The translations under genes were made by a program, and so were the position numbers. Positions 43,644 to 47,266 of a stretch of DNA of 47,266 nt are shown piece by piece (position 1 is the stretch's first letter; every line of letters begins with the position of its first letter). A model generated the notes under the pieces. It was not told where the DNA came from, did not search any database, and saw only the letters and a program-made list of their open reading frames with translations. Source of the DNA: Acinetobacter sp. (GTDB lineage: Bacteria; Pseudomonadota; Gammaproteobacteria; Pseudomonadales; Moraxellaceae); contig JAITLL010000069.1 in the NCBI GenBank assembly GCA_031277915.1, forward strand, positions 1-47,266, given 5' to 3'.

Positions 43644-43906
43644 AAAATCATTCCATTTAAAATAAATCGGCTGAACCAGATTTTAAATCAATTTTAAAAT
43701 ACAAAAATAATAATGATAGATATATCGCAAGAAAATATTTAATACGATTAACAAGTTAATTAAGTATTGTAAATTTCTTTATTAAACATGGAGATAAAGT
43801 AAAGCTGATAACGGTATAAAACAACATCGTTTTATGGTTAATTATCGATATAATAACCGCGTTTTTAAAGAAAGATTAAATTTAGTTCTTGGTATAGGTC
43901 TAATCC

Positions 43907-44989
43907 ATGAAGCATTTCCGATTTTCGATATTTTTTACGGTGGTGTGTTTAGCACTATCCGCGTATTGGGGTTTTACCCATGGACCTGAAGCAGGCGTGT
44001 CGACCATGCTTAAAGCTTTAACCATTACTGCAATTTTAGCTGTAATGGAGGTTTCTTTATCTTTTGACAATGCTGTCGTAAATGCATCGGTTCTACGTAA
44101 CTGGGATCCGTTCTGGAAAATGATCTTTTTAACGGTAGGTATTTTAATCGCCGTTTTTGGTATGCGTTTAATTTTCCCAGTTCTAATTGTTGCTATGACT
44201 GCGGATATGGGATTTATTGAAGTTGCTCAAATGGCACTTAATGATCCGAAAACTTATTCTGAGCGTTTAATGGCTCATCATGCTGAAATCTCGGCATTTG
44301 GTGGAACATTCTTATTATTGGTTTTCTTAAATTTCTTCTTTGATGAAGAAAAAGAAACGCATTGGTTTAGATGGCTTGAATCTAAACTTTCAAGTTTAGC
44401 TAGTGTGCCGGCAATGTCTGTATTTCTTGCTTTGATTGCTTTAATTGTGATGGCGGGTTATGTAGATGACCACCAACGTTTAGCAGTAACTATGGCCGGT
44501 ATTTGGGGCATTGTGGTTTATATTGGCGTTGAAGTATTAAGTCATTTGTTAGGCGGTGAACCTGAAATTGATGAAAATGGCAATGCAATTATACAAGATG
44601 GTTCAGGCGCTGCTTCTGGTGTGGTTAAAGCAGGTTTGGGCGGCTTCTTATATTTAGAAGTATTAGATGCATCATTTAGTTTTGATGGAGTAATTGGTGC
44701 ATTTGCAATTACCAGTGACGTTGTTGTGATTATGCTGGGTCTTGCAATTGGCGCAATGTTTGTGCGTTCAATGACCGTTTATCTTGTTGAAAAAGGCACA
44801 TTAGACGCTTATGTGTTCTTAGAACATGGTGCCCATTATGCGATTGGTGCTTTGGCTTTCATTATGATTGCAAGTGGTACAGGTTTACATATACCGGAAG
44901 TCGTGACAGGCCTCATTGGTGTCGCATTTATTGCATGGGCAGTGATAGCATCTATCCAATATGCGAAACGTGAACAAGAGTCGTCTTAA
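43907..44989 (+). CDS. DUF475/TerC-related integral membrane protein
   Basis: This 360-aa protein has about nine hydrophobic segments. The TerC-superfamily signature appears twice with acidic residues inside the membrane: LAVMEVSLSFDNAVVNASVL (about residues 44-63) and YLEVLDASFSFDGVIGAFAI (about 249-268). These inverted repeats resemble those of TerC/Alx and UPF0016 metal exporters, so an ion-transport role is plausible. DUF475 itself has no firm function. The gene starts at ATG 43907 and is followed by a strong terminator. Its upstream region is AT-rich and lacks the AGACCTTTG element seen at the window start, so the same riboswitch is not evident. Confidence 0.85.
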   Translation: MKHFRFSIFFTVVCLALSAYWGFTHGPEAGVSTMLKALTITAILAVMEVSLSFDNAVVNASVLRNWDPFWKMIFLTVGILIAVFGMRLIFPVLIVAMTADMGFIEVAQMALNDPKTYSERLMAHHAEISAFGGTFLLLVFLNFFFDEEKETHWFRWLESKLSSLASVPAMSVFLALIALIVMAGYVDDHQRLAVTMAGIWGIVVYIGVEVLSHLLGGEPEIDENGNAIIQDGSGAASGVVKAGLGGFLYLEVLDASFSFDGVIGAFAITSDVVVIMLGLAIGAMFVRSMTVYLVEKGTLDAYVFLEHGAHYAIGALAFIMIASGTGLHIPEVVTGLIGVAFIAWAVIASIQYAKREQESS

Positions 44990-45014
44990 GCTAATTTTCA
45001 GTAAAGTTCGATAG

Positions 45015-45042
45015 AATAAAGAGGCTAAATGCCTCTTTATTT
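45015..45042 (+). terminator. Rho-independent terminator of the DUF475 gene
   Basis: AATAAAGAGGC (45015-45025) pairs with GCCTCTTTATT (45031-45041) around a 5-base loop, followed by further Ts. Confidence 0.88.
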
Positions 45043-45134
45043 TTTAAGCCGAAATCGTTATTTTAAATCATCTCTCCCGTATTTTTAGAAACGAATCGGC
45101 TTATAATTTGCCTAGTTTGATAACGTGTATTGAT

Positions 45135-46499
45135 ATGATGAATGCTTTGGAACGCCGCTCAACTTTTGCTTTAAGTAGTATTTTTGCACTACGCATGTTG
45201 GGTTTGTTCATGATTATTCCGGTCTTTTCTGTAGTCGGGCAGTCATATCAATATGCAACTCCAGCACTCATTGGTTTGGCTGTGGGGGTTTATGGTTTAA
45301 GTCAGGCTATTTTGCAAATTCCTTTTAGCTTACTGGCTGACCGTTTTAGTCGTAAACCTCTCGTGGTACTTGGCTTATTGCTGTTTGCAATTGGCGGTGC
45401 AATTGCGGGTTTATCTGACACGATTTATGGCGTGATTATTGGCCGTGCCATAGCAGGTGCGGGTGCAGTTTCAGCAGTCGTGATGGCGCTTTTAGCCGAT
45501 GTGACGCGCGAAGAACAACGTACTAAAGCCATGGCTGCCATGGGCATGAGTATTGGTTTATCTTTTGTGGTGGCGTTTAGCCTTGGACCTTGGCTCACAA
45601 GTCTTGTCGGCATTTCTGGTTTGTTCTTTGTCACGACCATTATGGGTTTAATCGCGATTTTGATGTTATTACTGGTACCTAAAGTAACTCGTCATCATCG
45701 TAATTATCAGCAAGGCTACATAGCGCAGCTTAAGCAAGTCATTCAAATGGGTGATTTAAACCGTTTACACGTTTCGGTTTTTGCATTGCATTTATTGCTT
45801 ACAGCCATGTTTATTTATGTGCCTTCACAGCTTATCGAGTTTGCGCATATTCCTTTAGCTAGTCATGGTTTGGTGTATTTACCATTATTAGTTATTAGTC
45901 TGTTTTTTGCATTTCCAAGCATTATCGTGGCTGAAAAATATCGCAAAATGCGAGGCATTTTCTTAACTGCAATTACAGGCATTATTGCAGGTTTGCTGCT
46001 CCTCATATTTGGTTATCAATCAAAATATGTATTACTCGCAGGCCTAGGTATTTTCTTTATTGCATTTAATGTGATGGAAGCTTTATTGCCATCTTGGTTA
46101 TCAAAATGTGCGCCAATTCAATCAAAAGCAACTGCTATGGGTGTAAATGCCAGTAGTCAGTTTTTAGGTGCTTTTTTCGGTGGCACACTAGGTGGTCAAT
46201 TATTGATGTTACATAATACTGCGATTGGATGGAGTGTCTTAACAGGGATTGCTATAATATGGTTGCTAATTAGTTTTGGTTTAGCTCAGCCGCGGTATTT
46301 GTCATCGATTGTGTTGCCATTACCGCAAGTGCAACAGGTGAATGAGTGGACCACACAGCTATTGGCAATTCGTGGTATAGAAGAAGTTGTGGTGATGCCT
46401 GACCAGCAAGTTGCTTATATTAAAGTCGATAAACAGACTCTTGATGAGGCTGCGCGACGTGATTTAACGCAGTTGTTCGGTAAAGAGGTAGCCATTTAA
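45135..46499 (+). CDS. YajR-like MFS transporter with a C-terminal RRM/ferredoxin-like domain
   Basis: This 454-aa major-facilitator transporter has twelve helices. The motif A loop is LLADRFSRKPLV (near residue 72), and a second-half loop is present at IIVAEKYRKMRGIF. After the last helix a soluble domain of about 70 residues (ATTQLLAIRGIEEVVVMPD-type fold, ending KEVAI) matches the YAM domain of E. coli YajR. The ATG at 45135 is chosen because TATAAT (45102-45107) leaves a leader of about 21 bases; a TTG start further up would overlap the -10 element. The substrate is unknown. It precedes ssb by about 50 bases, the order seen in Pseudomonas between uvrA and ssb. Confidence 0.85.
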   Translation: MMNALERRSTFALSSIFALRMLGLFMIIPVFSVVGQSYQYATPALIGLAVGVYGLSQAILQIPFSLLADRFSRKPLVVLGLLLFAIGGAIAGLSDTIYGVIIGRAIAGAGAVSAVVMALLADVTREEQRTKAMAAMGMSIGLSFVVAFSLGPWLTSLVGISGLFFVTTIMGLIAILMLLLVPKVTRHHRNYQQGYIAQLKQVIQMGDLNRLHVSVFALHLLLTAMFIYVPSQLIEFAHIPLASHGLVYLPLLVISLFFAFPSIIVAEKYRKMRGIFLTAITGIIAGLLLLIFGYQSKYVLLAGLGIFFIAFNVMEALLPSWLSKCAPIQSKATAMGVNASSQFLGAFFGGTLGGQLLMLHNTAIGWSVLTGIAIIWLLISFGLAQPRYLSSIVLPLPQVQQVNEWTTQLLAIRGIEEVVVMPDQQVAYIKVDKQTLDEAARRDLTQLFGKEVAI

Positions 46500-46550
46500 G
46501 CATAACTCTTATAAAGTAAAACATAGAAATGAATAGGATGAAGACAGCTA

Positions 46551-47144
46551 ATGCGTGGTGTAAATAAGGTTATTTTGGTTGGTACTTTGGGTCGTGATCC
46601 TGAAACAAAAACTTTTCCAAATGGGGGCTCGCTGACTCAATTTTCAATCGCGACAAGTGAAGCTTGGACCGATAAAACTTCAGGTGAGCGTAAAGAACAA
46701 ACTGAATGGCACCGTATTGTTTTGCATAACCGTTTAGGGGAAATTGCTCAGCAGTTCCTACGTAAAGGTTCTAAGGTTTATATTGAAGGTTCATTACGCA
46801 CGCGTCAGTGGACTGATCAAAATGGCCAAGAGCGCTATACAACAGAAATTCGTGGCGAACAGATGCAAATGTTAGATGGTCGTCAACAAGGTGAACAAGG
46901 TTTCGCTGGCGGTAATGATTTTAATCAACCACGTTTTAACGCACCTCAACAAGGTGGTAATGGTTATCAAAATAATAATAACCAAGGCGGTGGTTATAAC
47001 CAAAATAGTGGCGGCGGCTATGGCAGCAACCCAGCTGGCTTTGGTAATGGTGGCAACAGTCCGCAAGGTGGTGGCTTTGCTCCTAAAGCACCACAACAGC
47101 CTGCGTCTGCTCCAGCAGATTTAGACGATGATTTACCGTTCTAA
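46551..47144 (+). CDS. ssb: Single-stranded DNA-binding protein
   Basis: SSB coats single-stranded DNA and recruits repair and replication enzymes through its C-terminal tip. The 197-aa protein has an N-terminal OB fold (about residues 1-110; for example [20 protein letters not shown], and the ssDNA-contacting [15 protein letters not shown]). A low-complexity Gly/Gln/Asn linker follows, with runs such as [20 protein letters not shown]. The acidic tip DLDDDLPF matches the canonical DDDIPF. The linker is longer than in E. coli, within the range for Acinetobacter-like proteins. It sits downstream of the MFS gene; uvrA, adjacent in many gammaproteobacteria, lies about 7.7 kb away. A terminator follows directly. 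Confidence 0.97.
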   Translation: MRGVNKVILVGTLGRDPETKTFPNGGSLTQFSIATSEAWTDKTSGERKEQTEWHRIVLHNRLGEIAQQFLRKGSKVYIEGSLRTRQWTDQNGQERYTTEIRGEQMQMLDGRQQGEQGFAGGNDFNQPRFNAPQQGGNGYQNNNNQGGGYNQNSGGGYGSNPAGFGNGGNSPQGGGFAPKAPQQPASAPADLDDDLPF

Positions 47145-47155
47145 GCAAAAGTTGC

Positions 47156-47184
47156 AAAAAAGGCGAGTTTATCTCGCCTTTTTT
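47156..47184. terminator. Bidirectional terminator after ssb
   Basis: AAAAAAGGCGAG (47156-47167) and CTCGCCTTTTTT (47173-47184) form a 12-bp perfect stem with a 5-base loop. It also fits the end of the minus-strand frame that stops at 47186. Confidence 0.9.
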
Positions 47185-47185
47185 A

Positions 47186-47266
47186 TTACTCAATTCCAAG
47201 CAAACGTATTAGGGCCGTGCCAGCCGCCGCTAAGCAAATCACCAATAAAAGCGGTACTTTTTTCCA
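47186..47266 (-). CDS. C-terminal end of an unidentified minus-strand protein (partial)
   Basis: On the minus strand the frame entering from the right edge stays open for 26 codons to TAA at 47188-47186, immediately beside the terminator of ssb. The peptide is hydrophobic and basic (WKKVPLLLVICLAAAGTALI then RLLGIE), like a C-terminal transmembrane helix. It is too short to assign. Support comes from the exact placement of a bidirectional terminator next to its stop. Confidence 0.45.
   Translation of the reverse strand, partial: WKKVPLLLVICLAAAGTALIRLLGIE

Noticed and set aside
43644-43906. TPP riboswitch for tenA or a metal riboswitch for the DUF475 gene
   Set aside because: No CTGAGA-type thiamin-box sequence on the minus strand and no AGACCTTTG element on the plus strand; the region is simply AT-rich.
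46872-47124. Frames on both strands in the ssb linker region
   Set aside because: They arise from the repetitive Gly/Gln/Asn codons of the SSB linker; no independent evidence.

Overview
The window is a chromosomal segment from an Acinetobacter, most likely of the calcoaceticus-baumannii complex. The reasons are the Omp33-36 channel protein and two paralogues, near-family-length housekeeping proteins (GuaB, GlmM, PdxH, RecJ, RF2, WaaA, UvrA, SSB), AT-rich intergenic DNA and strong hairpin/T-run terminators between convergent genes. I see no transposase, integrase, phage gene, CRISPR array, rRNA or tRNA. It reads as core genome with a few accessory gene pairs.

Layout. 1-3.6 kb: a GDT1/UPF0016 Mn2+ exporter behind what looks like the 3' end of a yybP-ykoY riboswitch, a di-iron metallo-beta-lactamase-fold protein, a decayed YkgJ-type cysteine-cluster fragment, and guaB. 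3.6-7.4 kb: the tight operon glmM-pdxH-recJ. 7.4-9.4 kb: two Omp33-36-like porins in tandem on the minus strand. 9.6-12.3 kb: prfB with its programmed +1 frameshift (true start GTG 9572), then an ArsR-type regulator with phased operator-like repeats and an old-yellow-enzyme reductase. 12.4-16.1 kb: waaA-rsmE converging on an MscS channel and a DUF805 protein. 16.4-19.4 kb: acs, an isochorismatase-fold hydrolase and a divergent Lrp/AsnC regulator. 19.5-21.4 kb: msuE-sfnG, for organosulfur (dimethylsulfone) use.

21.8-29.4 kb: an acetate-response block. It holds a CrbR/ErdR-type response regulator, an unknown 255-aa protein, a CrbS/MxtR-type transporter-histidine kinase, and the DUF485-actP acetate uptake pair. 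Together with acs this makes an acetate uptake/activation system. A GAC-N4-GTC element (GACCAAAGTC or GACTAAAGTC) lies upstream of acs, of DUF485-actP/crbS, and of the unknown gene. This suggests one regulon that includes the unknown protein, and it is the observation I rank highest.

29.5-36 kb: a divergent K+-channel-like membrane protein, a BetT-type BCCT transporter, Omp33-36 itself, an 850-bp gap with two candidate small RNAs on opposite strands, and a membrane diguanylate cyclase. 36-39 kb: uvrA. 39.2-45 kb: several small regulator-enzyme pairs (TetR with a quinone-oxidoreductase-like enzyme, MerR with an SDR enzyme), DUF1304 and GlpM membrane proteins, TenA thiaminase II, and a DUF475/TerC-like protein. 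45.1-47.2 kb: a YajR-like MFS transporter, ssb, and the C-terminal end of an unknown minus-strand gene.

All assignments come from reading motifs and family resemblance. No database search was run. Start codons were moved from the longest open frame where a ribosome-binding site or family N-terminus argued for it, and this is stated per gene.
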